Assembly (NCBI RefSeq): GCF_029502005.1
Contig: NZ_JAMQOT010000002.1
Location: 682,001-746,000, forward strand
Reading direction: 5' to 3'
Origin: Natrinema salsiterrestre
Lineage (GTDB): Archaea; Halobacteriota; Halobacteria; Halobacteriales; Natrialbaceae
DNA length: 64,000 nucleotides
The translations under genes were made by a program, and so were the position numbers. The notes below the pieces were generated by a model. The model ran no database searches, was not told the origin of the DNA, and worked only from the letters and a program-made list of their open reading frames with translations. Numbering within the stretch: the stretch's first letter is position 1; every line of letters starts with the position of its first letter. Below are positions 1 through 9,402 of this stretch, piece after piece.

Positions 1-1287
1 CCGATGGTCGCTCCCGCAGCCCTCGTCGGAACGGGGGTCGCGGCGACGATAGGCCTCTTTGCAGGGCCTCACCGTCGCATTTCGGCCGCAGCGATGCTCT
101 TGCCGACCGTCGTTCTCGGCGGGGTCGCCGTCGTCGGTCTCGGAGGCGGACCGATCCGTGCCCTCACGAGCGCGGTGGGAATACTCGTCGCGAGCGTCAC
201 CTGTAGCGTCGTTCGCGGTCGGCCGACGCCGTCCGCGCTCCGCCGGACGGGCGAAGCGGCGCTCTGTTCGGCGGTCGTCGCCGGCGGCGCCGCGTTACTC
301 GCGTTCGGTATCGACGCGCTGAGCGGCCCTGCGCCGATGATCGACGCGATCCTGTGGCTCACCGGCGAGGGCGTTTCGGGACTGCTCGTTGGGCTCGTCG
401 TCACGATCGCCGCGATCGCGTGCGCTCTCCTCTTCGTTCCACTGGCGGCCGTCACCGTCCCTTCTCGGGGGGACTCGGCACACAAAGCTCGAAACGCACT
501 CCTGCTGGCTGCGGGGATCGCGATCTCGATCGTGGTCGCGATCGCCGTGTTGACGGTACTTTCCCCGTTGATAGCGTTGTTCGAGCCGGTCCTCGAACCG
601 ATCGCCGCCAGTACCTTCGTTCGCGGCCTCCTGACGATCGCCACCGGATCGGCCGTCGCGGTGGCCGTTCTCGCGCTCGTCGTTCGCAAATCGTGGCTCG
701 AGACGGACGGCTACCGCAATCCCACCGTCCCGATCGTCGTCGGCTCGGTCCTCGGAATCACCCTCCCGTTCGTGGGAGTAACCGGCGTCGGCAGCTTCGA
801 CCCGGCCGTCGTGGCGGCGCTGTTCGCCGCAGCGGCGGTCGTGCTCGGCGTCGGCTGGCTGGCAGCGTGGCTCTACGAGGGTGCGGTCGTGAGAGGCGAG
901 GCTCCCGGTCCCGAACTCGTACTCGCCGCCGGCCTCGCCGGGGGCAGCATCGTCGCCGGTGCGAGCGTCGAGACCGTCGCTCTCGAGCGCGAGACGATCC
1001 GAGCGGGAACCGCCACGTTCGTCGCGCTCGCGGCCGCGCTGTTCACGTACGACGTCGGTCGCTACGGCCGGACGCTCGCGACCGAAGTCGGCGCCGACGC
1101 GTCCCGCCGGCCACAGGTCGTGCGACTCGGCTGGAGCGGCACGGTAGCGGTCGTCGGCATCCCGATCGCGATCCTCGGTCTCGCGGGGGCGGCGGTCCTC
1201 GCGCCGACGCTGTCGGTTCCGGCGACGGCGGGCGTGATCGTCGCCGTGACGGCGACCGTCGGCGGAACGTGGTTACTGTTCCGCTGA
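1..1287 (+). CDS. Multi-pass membrane protein of a MoxR cluster (partial, 5' end outside window)
   Basis: The protein is almost entirely hydrophobic, with about ten to twelve alanine/valine/leucine-rich membrane segments and short charged loops. The reading frame is open to the left edge. The first ATG (base 4) opens directly in a membrane segment, so the true start probably lies upstream. It converges on the MoxR ATPase gene, and the two 3' ends overlap by 15 bases. Haloarchaeal MoxR/DUF58 clusters commonly carry a protein of this kind (DUF7519-like, from memory). I see no catalytic motif. The role is unknown; the context suggests a membrane partner of a MoxR chaperone system. Confidence 0.8.
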   Translation, partial: PMVAPAALVGTGVAATIGLFAGPHRRISAAAMLLPTVVLGGVAVVGLGGGPIRALTSAVGILVASVTCSVVRGRPTPSALRRTGEAALCSAVVAGGAALLAFGIDALSGPAPMIDAILWLTGEGVSGLLVGLVVTIAAIACALLFVPLAAVTVPSRGDSAHKARNALLLAAGIAISIVVAIAVLTVLSPLIALFEPVLEPIAASTFVRGLLTIATGSAVAVAVLALVVRKSWLETDGYRNPTVPIVVGSVLGITLPFVGVTGVGSFDPAVVAALFAAAAVVLGVGWLAAWLYEGAVVRGEAPGPELVLAAGLAGGSIVAGASVETVALERETIRAGTATFVALAAALFTYDVGRYGRTLATEVGADASRRPQVVRLGWSGTVAVVGIPIAILGLAGAAVLAPTLSVPATAGVIVAVTATVGGTWLLFR

Positions 1288-2241
1288 GGGTCGTTCCATC
1301 GCCGGTACCTCGCAGTCCTCGAGCACGGCGTCGATGACCGCACGTCGCGAGACGCCGTCGACGCTGGCCTCCGGCGTCAACACGAGGCGATGGGCGAGCG
1401 TCGGGGCGGCGATCCGCTTGCTATCCTCCGGGACGACGTACTCGCGGCCCTCGAGGACGGCGCGGGCGCGACTCGCCTCGAACAGCCGCTGGACGCCGCG
1501 GGGTGAGACGCCGACGTCGACGCGACCGTCGGTTCGCGTCGTCCGACAGACCTCCGCGATGTAGTCCCGAACCGGCTCCTCGACTGCGACGTCCTCGGGG
1601 ACGCGCTGAAGGTCGAGCACGCGCTCGCGATCGATGACTCGCTCGACGGTCGGATCCGGACGGTCGCGGTCGGCCCGACGGTCGATCAACTCGCGCGTTC
1701 CCTCGGCGTCAGGGTACCCGAGCGAAGTCTTCACCATGAACCGGTCGCGCTGGGCTTCGGGGAGTTCGAACGTCCCCTCCTGCTCGACGGGGTTCTGCGT
1801 CGCGATGACGACGAACGGCTCGGGAAGTTCGTGGGTGTCACCGTCCACGGTCACCTGGCCTTCCGCCATCGCCTCGAGCAGCGCGGACTGGGTCTTCGGC
1901 GGCGCGCGATTGATCTCGTCGGCGAGAACTACGTTCGCGAACACCGGGCCCGGCGTGAAGTGGAACTCGCCCGTTTCCTCCTCGAACACGTACGACCCGG
2001 TGATATCGGCCGGCATCAGATCCGGCGTGAACTGAATCCGGGAGAACTCCAGTCCGAGCGCGGTGGCGAACGACTGTGCGGTGAGCGTCTTTCCGGTTCC
2101 GGGGACGTCCTCGAGCAACACGTGCCCGCGGGCGAGCACGCCGGCGAGCACCTCCTCGAGGACGGTTCGATCCGCGACGACTGCGGAGAGAATCTCGTCG
2201 ACGACGGCCTCCGCTGTCGCTGCGGCGTCGGGGACTGACAT
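1273..2241 (-). CDS. MoxR-family AAA+ ATPase
   Basis: MoxR ATPases are chaperone-like AAA+ proteins that act with von Willebrand/DUF58 partners. Of 322 residues, Walker A (GTGKT) is at 48-52, Walker B (VVLADEI) at 104-110 with catalytic Asp-Glu at 108-109, and sensor 1 (ATQNP) near 147-151. The C-terminal part contains the lid motif SPRGVQRL. Length is normal for the family (about 310-330). The start is an ATG followed by a typical MoxR N-terminus. The convergent membrane protein next door is its likely partner; the DUF58 gene would lie outside the window. Confidence 0.95.
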   Translation of the reverse strand: MSVPDAAATAEAVVDEILSAVVADRTVLEEVLAGVLARGHVLLEDVPGTGKTLTAQSFATALGLEFSRIQFTPDLMPADITGSYVFEEETGEFHFTPGPVFANVVLADEINRAPPKTQSALLEAMAEGQVTVDGDTHELPEPFVVIATQNPVEQEGTFELPEAQRDRFMVKTSLGYPDAEGTRELIDRRADRDRPDPTVERVIDRERVLDLQRVPEDVAVEEPVRDYIAEVCRTTRTDGRVDVGVSPRGVQRLFEASRARAVLEGREYVVPEDSKRIAAPTLAHRLVLTPEASVDGVSRRAVIDAVLEDCEVPAMERPSAEQ

Positions 2242-2342
2242 ACCGGTATCCGTTCCTACACGAACTTATGCGTGCTGAATTTACGCGCTTCGAGGATCGA
2301 AGACCGGCGGCGGTGGCCGACGTATCGCGGTCGCTGACGGGG

Positions 2343-2690
2343 CTAGTCGTCGAATTCGGCCGCGGGAGCGTCGCTCGCTGACCCGCTCCGATACACCGCG
2401 TAGAGTATCAATACCGCGATCAGGAAGTCGAAGCCGTGCTCGACGAGGTGGTGGACCGTCATCGGGACGAGTCCGAGGACCGTTCCGAAGCCGGTCACCG
2501 ACCGGACGACGAGCAGGCCGAGGACGACCGTGATCAGTAGATACCGGAGCGTCCGCCGTCGGGTGTACGCGACCAGTCCGGCGACGAACAACACGGTCGT
2601 TCCCATCACCGCGAGGGCGATCACACAGACGAGAACGGGCGCGAGCTGTGGATCCAGCCACTCGCCCGCGGCCGACATTGCGACCACCAT
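2343..2690 (-). CDS. Small haloarchaeal membrane protein, function unknown
   Basis: About 115 residues with three predicted membrane segments and an acidic C-terminal tail. The chosen ATG removes an arginine-rich upstream extension; ATGs at 2723 or 2678 are alternatives. I do not recognise a described family with certainty; it resembles small proteins (DUF7471-like) found near winged-helix regulators, one of which lies 0.8 kb away. The divergent SPW protein may share its upstream region. Confidence 0.6.
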   Translation of the reverse strand: MVVAMSAAGEWLDPQLAPVLVCVIALAVMGTTVLFVAGLVAYTRRRTLRYLLITVVLGLLVVRSVTGFGTVLGLVPMTVHHLVEHGFDFLIAVLILYAVYRSGSASDAPAAEFDD

Positions 2691-2903
2691 ACGATCGATA
2701 CGCCTAGTCGGGCGGACAGCCACCTATGCCCTTCGGTGTTTCCGGGCGGGATCGCGCTCACCCTCGTTTTCCGGCCGCGGCCGACGCTCGATCGCTCCGA
2801 CGAGATCCGACTCAAGGGCTCGAAACCGGGAGAAAACGACTACCAGACAGTTGCAGGCACGCTCGTTTTGCTCGAACGAGAGCTACCGGCGTGTGAGGAA
2901 CCT

Positions 2904-3335
2904 ATGAGTGACACACCAACCGATACCGAGCGCGATACCCGGACCGACTACAACTCCCTGAACACGGACGCGATGCAGTGGGTGAGCGCCCTCGCCGCGT
3001 TGATCGGGCTCTACCTCGTAGCCTCGCCGTTCGTGTTCGAGGCCACGGACGCGGCGATCTGGAACGACACGCTCGTCGGGACGGCGATCTTCCTGACCGC
3101 CGGGTACAACTTCTACCGACTGTCGAAGGATCGGCTGGCGAGCGTCGGCGTCGCATCGCTGGCCGTCCTGCTGGGGCTGTGGGCGCTCGTTTCTCCCTCC
3201 ATCATCGAGATGGGGAGCGACGAACTCGCGACCGGGACCGCGATCTCCGGCCTGATCGTCGCCGCCCTCTCCGCGTATAACGCCTACGCGAACAGGAAAG
3301 CGGACACGCCCGAACGAACGCGCGCTCGAGCCTGA
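2904..3335 (+). CDS. SPW-repeat membrane protein
   Basis: The 143-residue protein has an acidic N-terminus of about 30 residues and then four membrane segments. The two diagnostic motifs occur as ASPFVF near residue 41 and VSPSII near residue 101, giving the duplicated two-helix SPW unit. The ATG at 2904 was preferred over upstream starts because the longer reading carries a non-acidic, low-complexity leader. SPW proteins have no established biochemical role. It lies just upstream of a winged-helix regulator on the same strand. Confidence 0.85.
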   Translation: MSDTPTDTERDTRTDYNSLNTDAMQWVSALAALIGLYLVASPFVFEATDAAIWNDTLVGTAIFLTAGYNFYRLSKDRLASVGVASLAVLLGLWALVSPSIIEMGSDELATGTAISGLIVAALSAYNAYANRKADTPERTRARA

Positions 3336-3466
3336 TCTGGCGTTCTCGTCGGCTGCGACCGAGTATCGCGGCCGACGGTTCCCGGGGGTTGGGAACGGGC
3401 GAAACTCGTTATAATCACCGACGTGCTAGCACCGGGTACGCCCGAGTACGGACTCAGCGGGAACCA

Positions 3467-3991
3467 ATGACCGACACTCGACAACAGATCCGGACGCACG
3501 TCGGCGCGAACGCCGGCGTCCACTTCAACGAGCTCGTCAGGGAATCGGACTTCGCCCCGGGACAGGTCCAGTACCACGTGCGTCGGTTACGGGAGGACGG
3601 TCGGCTGGTCCGCGAGGAGTTCTACGGCCGAACGCACTACTATCCCCCGGAGTACGACGAGTGGGAACGAGCCGCGCTGGCGCTGTTCCGTCGGGAGACC
3701 GCCCGCGAGATCGTCGTCTACCTGATCGAACGCGAGCCGGCCGCACCCGGAGACGTCGCCGACGCCCTCGAAATTGCCCGCAGCACGCTCGAGTACCACC
3801 TCGACCGGCTGGTCGACCACGACCTCGTCGAGAAGCGCTACGACGACCGAAATCGCGTGCGCCTCGAACTCGCCGAGCCCGAGGCGACGGGGCGGCTACT
3901 GACGACGGTGACGCCGACGGTTCCCGACCGGCTCGTCGATCGGTTCACGCGCCTCGTCGACGAGTTGCTGGCGGGCACGCGCGAGCCGTAA
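3467..3991 (+). CDS. Double winged-helix transcriptional regulator
   Basis: The 174-residue protein contains two winged helix-turn-helix units. The first is around residues 3-50 (HFNELVRESDFAPGQVQYHVRRL), followed by a wing with YYPPEYDEWE. The second is around residues 70-125 (GDVADALEIARSTLEYHLDRLVDHDLV). The tandem layout is common in haloarchaeal ArsR/MarR-like regulators. ATG 3467 gives the conserved MTDTRQQIR start. Targets are not evident; the neighbouring SPW and small membrane protein are the obvious candidates. Confidence 0.85.
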   Translation: MTDTRQQIRTHVGANAGVHFNELVRESDFAPGQVQYHVRRLREDGRLVREEFYGRTHYYPPEYDEWERAALALFRRETAREIVVYLIEREPAAPGDVADALEIARSTLEYHLDRLVDHDLVEKRYDDRNRVRLELAEPEATGRLLTTVTPTVPDRLVDRFTRLVDELLAGTREP

Positions 3992-4015
3992 GCGGTTGGT
4001 TTCGCTTCCCGGATG

Positions 4016-5035
4016 TCACTGCATGCCGGGTTCGTTCTCGAGCCGATCGTAGTGGTCGTTCATCACGTCGAGCGTCGCCATCAGCGCGCCGAGGACGACG
4101 GGGCCGTAGAACAGCCCCATGACGCCGAAGGCGTAAACGCCACCGAGGACGCCGAGGATGATGACGGCGGGGTTGAGTTCGGCGTACCGATCGACGAGGA
4201 CGGGCCGGAGATAGTCGTCGGAGAGGCCGACGACGACGACGCTGTAGCCGAACAGCCCCGCCGCGAGCAGCGGTTCGCCGGTCAGGAAGAGGAAGATCAC
4301 GGCCGGCCCCCAGACCAGGAACGAGCCGATCAGCGGGACTAACGAGAGGATGACCATGATGAACGTCCAGAACGCGGCGTTCGGAACCCCCGTCGCGAGC
4401 AGCCCCAGTCCGGCGATCGTGCCCTGAATGATCGCGATCAGGACGTGACCCGCGAGGACGGCCCACATCACCTCGTCGAGTCGCCGGTAGAAGTCGTCCT
4501 GGACGTCGTCCGGGAGCGGCGTCAGTTCCCGCAGCCAGGCCAGCAGATCGTGACCGTCCTTGAGCAGGTAGTAGAGGAGAAAGATCGCGAGACCGAGCCC
4601 GATCAGGATGTGCGTCACCGCGCTGAACCACTCGGTCGACCGCTCGAGGAACACCGAGCCGACGTTCTGTGCGGCATCGAGGATCGCGGACGGCAGATCG
4701 ACGCGCTGGCCGGTCCGTTCCTCCATCAACCGCTCGAGTTCGGCCAGCTCGATGGAGTCGGTGTTGATGCGCTCGAGGAGTCGCCGGGCGTCGCTGGCGA
4801 CCGCCGCGATGATGACGATCAGCGGGACGACGAACCCGGCGACCGCGAGCAACACGAGCGCGAACGCGGCGATCGCCGGCGGTATCCGGTTCTCGAGTCG
4901 CACCTGTGCGGGATAGAGGACGTACGCGATGAGGATCGCACCGAGGACGTACTGGGAGAACGGCAAGACGAGTAACAGGGAGAGGTACGCGAAGAGCGCG
5001 ACGAGGGCGAGGAGAAATCCCTTGCTGAGATTCAC
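4016..5035 (-). CDS. AI-2E family transporter (PerM-like permease)
   Basis: This is a membrane permease of the AI-2E exporter/PerM superfamily, with about eight membrane segments, a long central soluble loop (residues about 65-125) and the C-terminal signature GLFYGPVVLGALMA. A GTG start at 5035 is preferred: it opens at VNLSKGFLLAL immediately before the first membrane helix, and a TTTTATG TATA-like box lies about 25 bases upstream. An in-frame ATG at 5116 would add a 27-residue hydrophilic leader and overlap the divergent gene's promoter. The transported substrate cannot be read from sequence; AI-2 is unlikely to be the real substrate in archaea. Confidence 0.9.
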   Translation of the reverse strand: MNLSKGFLLALVALFAYLSLLLVLPFSQYVLGAILIAYVLYPAQVRLENRIPPAIAAFALVLLAVAGFVVPLIVIIAAVASDARRLLERINTDSIELAELERLMEERTGQRVDLPSAILDAAQNVGSVFLERSTEWFSAVTHILIGLGLAIFLLYYLLKDGHDLLAWLRELTPLPDDVQDDFYRRLDEVMWAVLAGHVLIAIIQGTIAGLGLLATGVPNAAFWTFIMVILSLVPLIGSFLVWGPAVIFLFLTGEPLLAAGLFGYSVVVVGLSDDYLRPVLVDRYAELNPAVIILGVLGGVYAFGVMGLFYGPVVLGALMATLDVMNDHYDRLENEPGMQ

Positions 5036-5151
5036 ACAATTATTTTCAGTCTCGGCAGCATAAAACCACGGCTTGAACCTGTCCTCAGTCCGGACTGTCG
5101 TGCGAACCCGTGACACGGCTTCAAGGGCCTGCTTCGCAAATTTTGACCCGA

Positions 5152-5889
5152 ATGTCGACTCAGCTCGATCCCCTTTCGGTCTCGGCCGATCTCCTGTATA
5201 CCGTCAAGACCGAGGGTGACGCCGAGCCGCTTCGAGAGCGTCTGGCGGCGCTCGACCGATCGCAACTGGAGCGGGCTCTCGCCGGCCGAGAGGACAAACT
5301 CTCCTTCTGGCTCAACTGTTACAACGCCTACGCGCAACTCCTGTTGGAAGAGGAAGATCCCGACCTGATCGATGGCGGACTCCTCGAGCGCTGGAAGTTC
5401 TTCGCACGCGATCGAATCCCGGTCAGCGGGATCTGGCTGAGTCTCAACGATATCGAACACGGACTGCTCCGCAGTTCGAAGCAGCCGTGGGGCTTCGGCT
5501 ACCTCCCGCGGCTGTTCCCGTCGTCGTTCGAACGGCAGTTCCGCCTCGCGGAGTGTGACCCGCGGGTTCACTTCGCGCTCGGTCACGACGCCGAACACAG
5601 TCCGCCGATCGCGGTCTATTCGCCGCGGGACGTGGACGAAGACCTGGACATCGCCATCGAGTGGTTCCTCGAGGAGAACGTCACGTACGACTCGGAGGAA
5701 AACACCGCGACCGTCCCGCGGCTCTTCCGGCAGTATCGGGGCGATTTCGGCGGGACGTACGGCATCATCGGATTCCTCCGCGAGTACAACGCCGTCCCGA
5801 CCGATACCACCCCGTCGCTCGAGTACGAACGGGTCGATCGATCCGCGGAGCTCGACGTCGATCTCGACGCCGACGACGTCCGGCCGTAG
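5152..5889 (+). CDS. DUF547 domain protein
   Basis: The 245-residue protein carries the DUF547 core: FWLNCYNAYAQLLL near residue 60, ERWKFF..RIPVSG..LSLNDIEHGLLR near 85-120, and DPRVHFALGHDAEHSPPI near 140-155, which holds the conserved His/Cys-like cluster of this papain-like fold. ATG 5152 begins MSTQLDPLSV; an upstream in-frame GTG (5110) would overlap the promoter of the divergent permease. DUF547 proteins are widespread and uncharacterised; a thiol hydrolase-like fold has been proposed, but I see no clear catalytic Cys here. Confidence 0.88.
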   Translation: MSTQLDPLSVSADLLYTVKTEGDAEPLRERLAALDRSQLERALAGREDKLSFWLNCYNAYAQLLLEEEDPDLIDGGLLERWKFFARDRIPVSGIWLSLNDIEHGLLRSSKQPWGFGYLPRLFPSSFERQFRLAECDPRVHFALGHDAEHSPPIAVYSPRDVDEDLDIAIEWFLEENVTYDSEENTATVPRLFRQYRGDFGGTYGIIGFLREYNAVPTDTTPSLEYERVDRSAELDVDLDADDVRP

Positions 5890-5944
5890 CCCGCGATCGC
5901 GACCGGACGCGGCCGCCGAGTCGCCGGTGATGACCGGGATCAGC

Positions 5945-6634
5945 CTAGTCGAGTCGCCGAACGGTCGCCGTCGGTGCGCTCCGCATCACGCTCCGGGCCG
6001 CTCGTTCGGCGTTCGACCGCGAGGCGTAGCCCTCGCCGCTGTCGGCGACGATGTTCCCGTTCCAGTGGACGAGTCGCCAGCGCCACTGTCCGCCCCTGTC
6101 CTCGTAGACCTCGAACCGGCTGGTTCGACCGGACTCGCTCGATCCCGCCGCACTCGCGTCGCCCTCGACGTCCGCAGTCACCGCCGCCCCGTCCGCATCG
6201 GCGTCCTCTCCCGTACCGCCGCGATCCGCTACCCCCTCGAGCGGCATCACCGCCGTCGCGGCGTCGACGTCCGTCGTATCCGTTCGCTCGCGATCCTCGC
6301 CGTCGTCGCCGGCGGAGTCGCGGTCCGCGACGCGAACGCTCGCGCCGTCGGCGTCGTCCCACTCGAGTTCCAGTTCCAGCTCGCCGACCGACGATTCGCC
6401 GTCGGACTCGAGTTCGGCCTCGAAGGCGGCGGTGACCCGCTCCGGGACGGCGATCCTGACGGTCCGATCCTCGCCGTTCAGGCGAACGGGCCGTCCGTCC
6501 TCGAACGCGGTGGCGAACTCGCGGAAGACCGGGGCGAGGTCCGCGCGGTCGTAGGCGCGCTCGAGTTCGAACGCCGTCCCTTCGTCTCCGTTCGACGCTT
6601 CCGGGCGGTCCGTATCGTCCGGCGAATCGTTCAT
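5945..6634 (-). CDS. Amphi-Trp domain fused to a DUF1508/HVO_2922-type domain
   Basis: The 229-residue acidic protein has two recognisable ends. Residues about 20-95 match the amphi-Trp domain (ELERAYDRADLAPVFREFA, then alternating ELELELEWDD strands). Residues about 170-229 match the YegP-like DUF1508 repeat (FEVYEDRGGQWRWRLVHWNGNIVADSGEGYASRSNAERA, cited here in pieces). A disordered acidic linker of about 75 residues joins them. Neither domain has an established function. The ATG at 6634 starts MNDSPDD; earlier in-frame codons would add a basic, unlikely leader. Confidence 0.85.
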   Translation of the reverse strand: MNDSPDDTDRPEASNGDEGTAFELERAYDRADLAPVFREFATAFEDGRPVRLNGEDRTVRIAVPERVTAAFEAELESDGESSVGELELELEWDDADGASVRVADRDSAGDDGEDRERTDTTDVDAATAVMPLEGVADRGGTGEDADADGAAVTADVEGDASAAGSSESGRTSRFEVYEDRGGQWRWRLVHWNGNIVADSGEGYASRSNAERAARSVMRSAPTATVRRLD

Positions 6635-6750
6635 ACGGTAACGTACCGCAGGTTGTGGGTTAATATTTCGCACTAACGGACGGCACAGCACGGCCGTCGA
6701 CCGGACGCACTGTCGGAGCGTTTTTGTCGCCGCGCTGTCTTCGCTCGCCC

Positions 6751-7551
6751 GTGACTTCACGCGACTGGCGTGCCGACCGGGAGGCCGTGTTCGACCGCGA
6801 CGCATTCACGTGTCGACACTGCGGGACCGACGGCGACGACGAAGCGACCGCGCTCCGACTCTACCCCGTGGGGGACGTTCCCCTCGAGGGCGAGGTCCAC
6901 GAGAGCGCACTCGTCACCGTCTGTGCAGACTGTTTCGCGACGCTCGAAGGACCGGAACCCGCGGAGTCGATGGCCGCCGACGACCTGTTTCGGCTCGTTC
7001 GCGAGACGACCCGACTGCAGGGGACGACCATCTCGGCGGTCGCCGAGTTCGCGTCACTCGCGACCTCGCTCCCGTCGACTCTCCAGTCCGCTCTCGACGA
7101 CGGGACCGACGCCGACGTCGACGACACGCTCGCCGAGTACCGCCGAGACAGGCGCGACATCCTGCTCGCGGTGGCCGTCGTCGACGCCCGCCTCGAGCGA
7201 CTCGCGGCCCTCGACGACGACGCGTACGACCCCGAGGTCCGAACCGCGCTCGCGGCGTTCTCCGACGCCGCGGCCGACCTGCAGTCGACCCTGCGCGAGG
7301 TCGTCGCGCTGAGCGAAACCGTTTCCGCCGGTCTCGAGCGCTGTCACGGCTGTTTCGACCCGCTCGAGGGCGAGCGGTGTCCGACCTGCGGCCTCGAGGC
7401 CCGCGAGACGGCCGACTGGCGGGACGAGGACGGGACCCTCGCGTTCGACCGGCTGTTCGCGACGGTCAACGAACGGCTCCAGGGAGCCTCCGAGACGACC
7501 GAGACGTTGACCGATCGGACGACCGAACTCGCGGAGCAACTCACGGCATAG
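6751..7551 (+). CDS. HNH-type zinc protein (HNH endonuclease family)
   Basis: The 266-residue protein starts at GTG with VTSRDWRADREAVFDRDAFTCRHCG, the usual entry into an HNH/zinc module. CRHC near residue 21 and CADC near residue 58 form the first metal site. A long helical middle follows, then a second zinc ribbon (CHGC..CPTCG) near residues 205-225. The classical His-Asn-His catalytic triad is not complete by eye, so nuclease activity is inferred only from family resemblance. GTG 6751 is favoured over a TTG 27 bases upstream. Confidence 0.75.
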   Translation: MTSRDWRADREAVFDRDAFTCRHCGTDGDDEATALRLYPVGDVPLEGEVHESALVTVCADCFATLEGPEPAESMAADDLFRLVRETTRLQGTTISAVAEFASLATSLPSTLQSALDDGTDADVDDTLAEYRRDRRDILLAVAVVDARLERLAALDDDAYDPEVRTALAAFSDAAADLQSTLREVVALSETVSAGLERCHGCFDPLEGERCPTCGLEARETADWRDEDGTLAFDRLFATVNERLQGASETTETLTDRTTELAEQLTA

Positions 7552-7592
7552 CGGTCGGAAACCGACGGTCGACCGCCCGTCTCGCGTCTCCA

Positions 7593-8351
7593 TCAGGAGT
7601 CGGCGGTCTCGCTCGAGCGAAAGCTCCTGATCGTCTCCTCGGTGACGCCGTTCCGAGAGAAGACCGTGACGATGTCGTCCGGTCGGATTTCCGTGTCTCC
7701 GTGGGGGGTCAACACGGTGTCGTCCCGTTCGATCGCGATCACGAGCGTATCGTCGGTGAACGTTTCGCGGCGGGCGGCCTCCTGTAAGCTCACGCCGGCG
7801 ACCGGGGCGTCTCGATCGACCGTCACCTCGGCGACTTCGGCGTTTCCCGAGAGACTGATAAAGTCCGTTAGCATGGCCTCGCGCGTCTCGTTTCCCGGAC
7901 CGAAGGGCGAGTACGATTGCGTCGTTTCGTTCTGGACGAGGACCTCGTCTTCGATCTCGAGCCCGAGATCCGAGAGCGAGCGGGCGATCCGGCGCAGGTC
8001 CTCGGTATCGGCCCCGACCGCGAGCACGTGCAGGTTTCGGCGACCGGTCAACAGCTCTCGAACGTTGATCACGCCGGGGATTATCCGCGCCTGTTGCGCG
8101 ATCGACTCTCGTTCCGAGACGGGCGCGTTACACATGAAGAGGTTCGGGAGATAGCTCTCGGCCTGTTCGAAGTCGATGGCCGCGTGATAGCCGGTTATGA
8201 CCCCCTGTTCCTCGAGTTGTGCGATGCGGTTTCGGATCGTTCCCGAGGAGACGCTGACGTCCTCCGCGATCGTCGGCGCCGACGTCGTCCGGGCGTCGGC
8301 CATCAGCGCGTGTATAATTCGACGATCGATCTCGTCGAGTCGATAGTCCAT
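7593..8351 (-). CDS. Lrp/AsnC-type regulator with TrkA-C (RCK_C) domain
   Basis: The 252-residue protein joins an N-terminal Lrp helix-turn-helix (LDEIDRRIIHALMADAR, SSGTIRNRI; residues 5-55), an Lrp ligand-binding-like middle (PGVINVRELLTGRRNLHVLAVG), and a C-terminal RCK_C/TrkA-C domain (about 165-245, with VTVDRDAPVAGVSL and IRPDDIVTVFSR). RCK_C domains bind small ligands in potassium transport systems, so this is probably a transcription factor sensing an ion- or nucleotide-linked signal. It is divergent from a tandem UspA gene with about 150 bases between starts, a natural target promoter. Confidence 0.92.
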   Translation of the reverse strand: MDYRLDEIDRRIIHALMADARTTSAPTIAEDVSVSSGTIRNRIAQLEEQGVITGYHAAIDFEQAESYLPNLFMCNAPVSERESIAQQARIIPGVINVRELLTGRRNLHVLAVGADTEDLRRIARSLSDLGLEIEDEVLVQNETTQSYSPFGPGNETREAMLTDFISLSGNAEVAEVTVDRDAPVAGVSLQEAARRETFTDDTLVIAIERDDTVLTPHGDTEIRPDDIVTVFSRNGVTEETIRSFRSSETADS

Positions 8352-8503
8352 ACGCGCTTCGTTCTCGGTCGGGTACTATATGCTGTACTGATCCGGACCA
8401 GTGCGATCAGCCGACGCAGTTCGACACCCATCGGTGACGACCCGCGGCTCGATGTCGATCACGGCGAGGTCTTTATGCACTCCCTCGCGAAACGGGGTAC
8501 CGA

Positions 8504-9385
8504 ATGAGCGAGCCGGCGGACGAAACGGAGGGTTGGGACGACTACCGCGTGCTCGTGGCGCTCTCCAACCCCCGCACCGAACGATCGCTGATCGAGCTCG
8601 CCAGCACGCTCGCCGCCGAACGGGACGGCGTCGTTCACGCGGTCCACATCGTGCAGGTCCCCGACCAGACGCCGCTCGAGCACGCCGGCGAACACCTCGA
8701 TCGGATCGACGCCGAGTCCGCGAAGCTGCTCGAGCGGGCTCGCGACCACGCGGCGGCCTCCGACGTCCCGATCGAAACGACGACGATACTCTCCCACCGC
8801 TCGTTCGAGGAGGTGTTCGACGCCGCCCGCGAACACGACGCCGATCGGGTGGTGATGGGCTGGGGCGGAGACCGACCGTGGGCGGCGGGTCGCGCCGAGC
8901 GACCGCTCGACGAGCTCGCCCGCGACCTCCCGTGTGATTTCCTCGTGCTGAAAGACCGGGGCTACGACCCCAGCCGGATCCTCCTGCCGACCGCCGGCGG
9001 TCCGGACTCCGATCTGGGCGCCGAAATCGCGAGGGCGCTGCGCTCGGCGACGAGCGCCTCGATCGACCTGCTCCACGTCGTCGACGACGAGAGCGAACGC
9101 GACGCCGGCGAAGCGTTCCTCGCGGAGTGGGCGGCCGACCACGACATCGGTGACGCCGTACTGACGGTCGACACGTCCGGCGACGTCGAAAGCGCGATCG
9201 CCCGCGAGGCCGCCGACGAGACGCTCGTGATCATCGGCGCGACCGAACGCGGGCTGCTCTCACGGCTCGTCCGCGGCTCGCTCGTCTACGACGTCGTCGA
9301 CGACCTCGAGTGTTCCGTGCTGCTCGCCGAACGACCGACCGAGCGGTCGCTCCGCGAACGGCTGTTCGGGCGCTCCGAGGAGTAA
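8504..9385 (+). CDS. Tandem UspA universal stress protein
   Basis: The 293-residue protein contains two Usp domains (about 15-148 and 155-280). The second ends with the nucleotide-loop pattern GATERGLLSRLVRGS followed by CSVLLAERP. The first keeps VVMGWGGDRPW in place of the usual Gly loop and may bind nucleotide poorly. The ATG is 150 bases from the divergent Lrp/TrkA-C regulator. Haloarchaeal proteins of this type often accompany amino acid or ion transporters, though none lies directly beside it here. Confidence 0.92.
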   Translation: MSEPADETEGWDDYRVLVALSNPRTERSLIELASTLAAERDGVVHAVHIVQVPDQTPLEHAGEHLDRIDAESAKLLERARDHAAASDVPIETTTILSHRSFEEVFDAAREHDADRVVMGWGGDRPWAAGRAERPLDELARDLPCDFLVLKDRGYDPSRILLPTAGGPDSDLGAEIARALRSATSASIDLLHVVDDESERDAGEAFLAEWAADHDIGDAVLTVDTSGDVESAIAREAADETLVIIGATERGLLSRLVRGSLVYDVVDDLECSVLLAERPTERSLRERLFGRSEE

Positions 9386-9402
9386 CGATCGGATTCGGCC
9401 GG

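Noticed and set aside
3945-5039. Long arginine-rich frames opposite or out of frame with real genes across the window
   Set aside because: High GC at third positions leaves long open frames on the other five frames; these are basic, Arg/Pro/Ser-rich and lack domains, unlike acidic haloarchaeal proteins.
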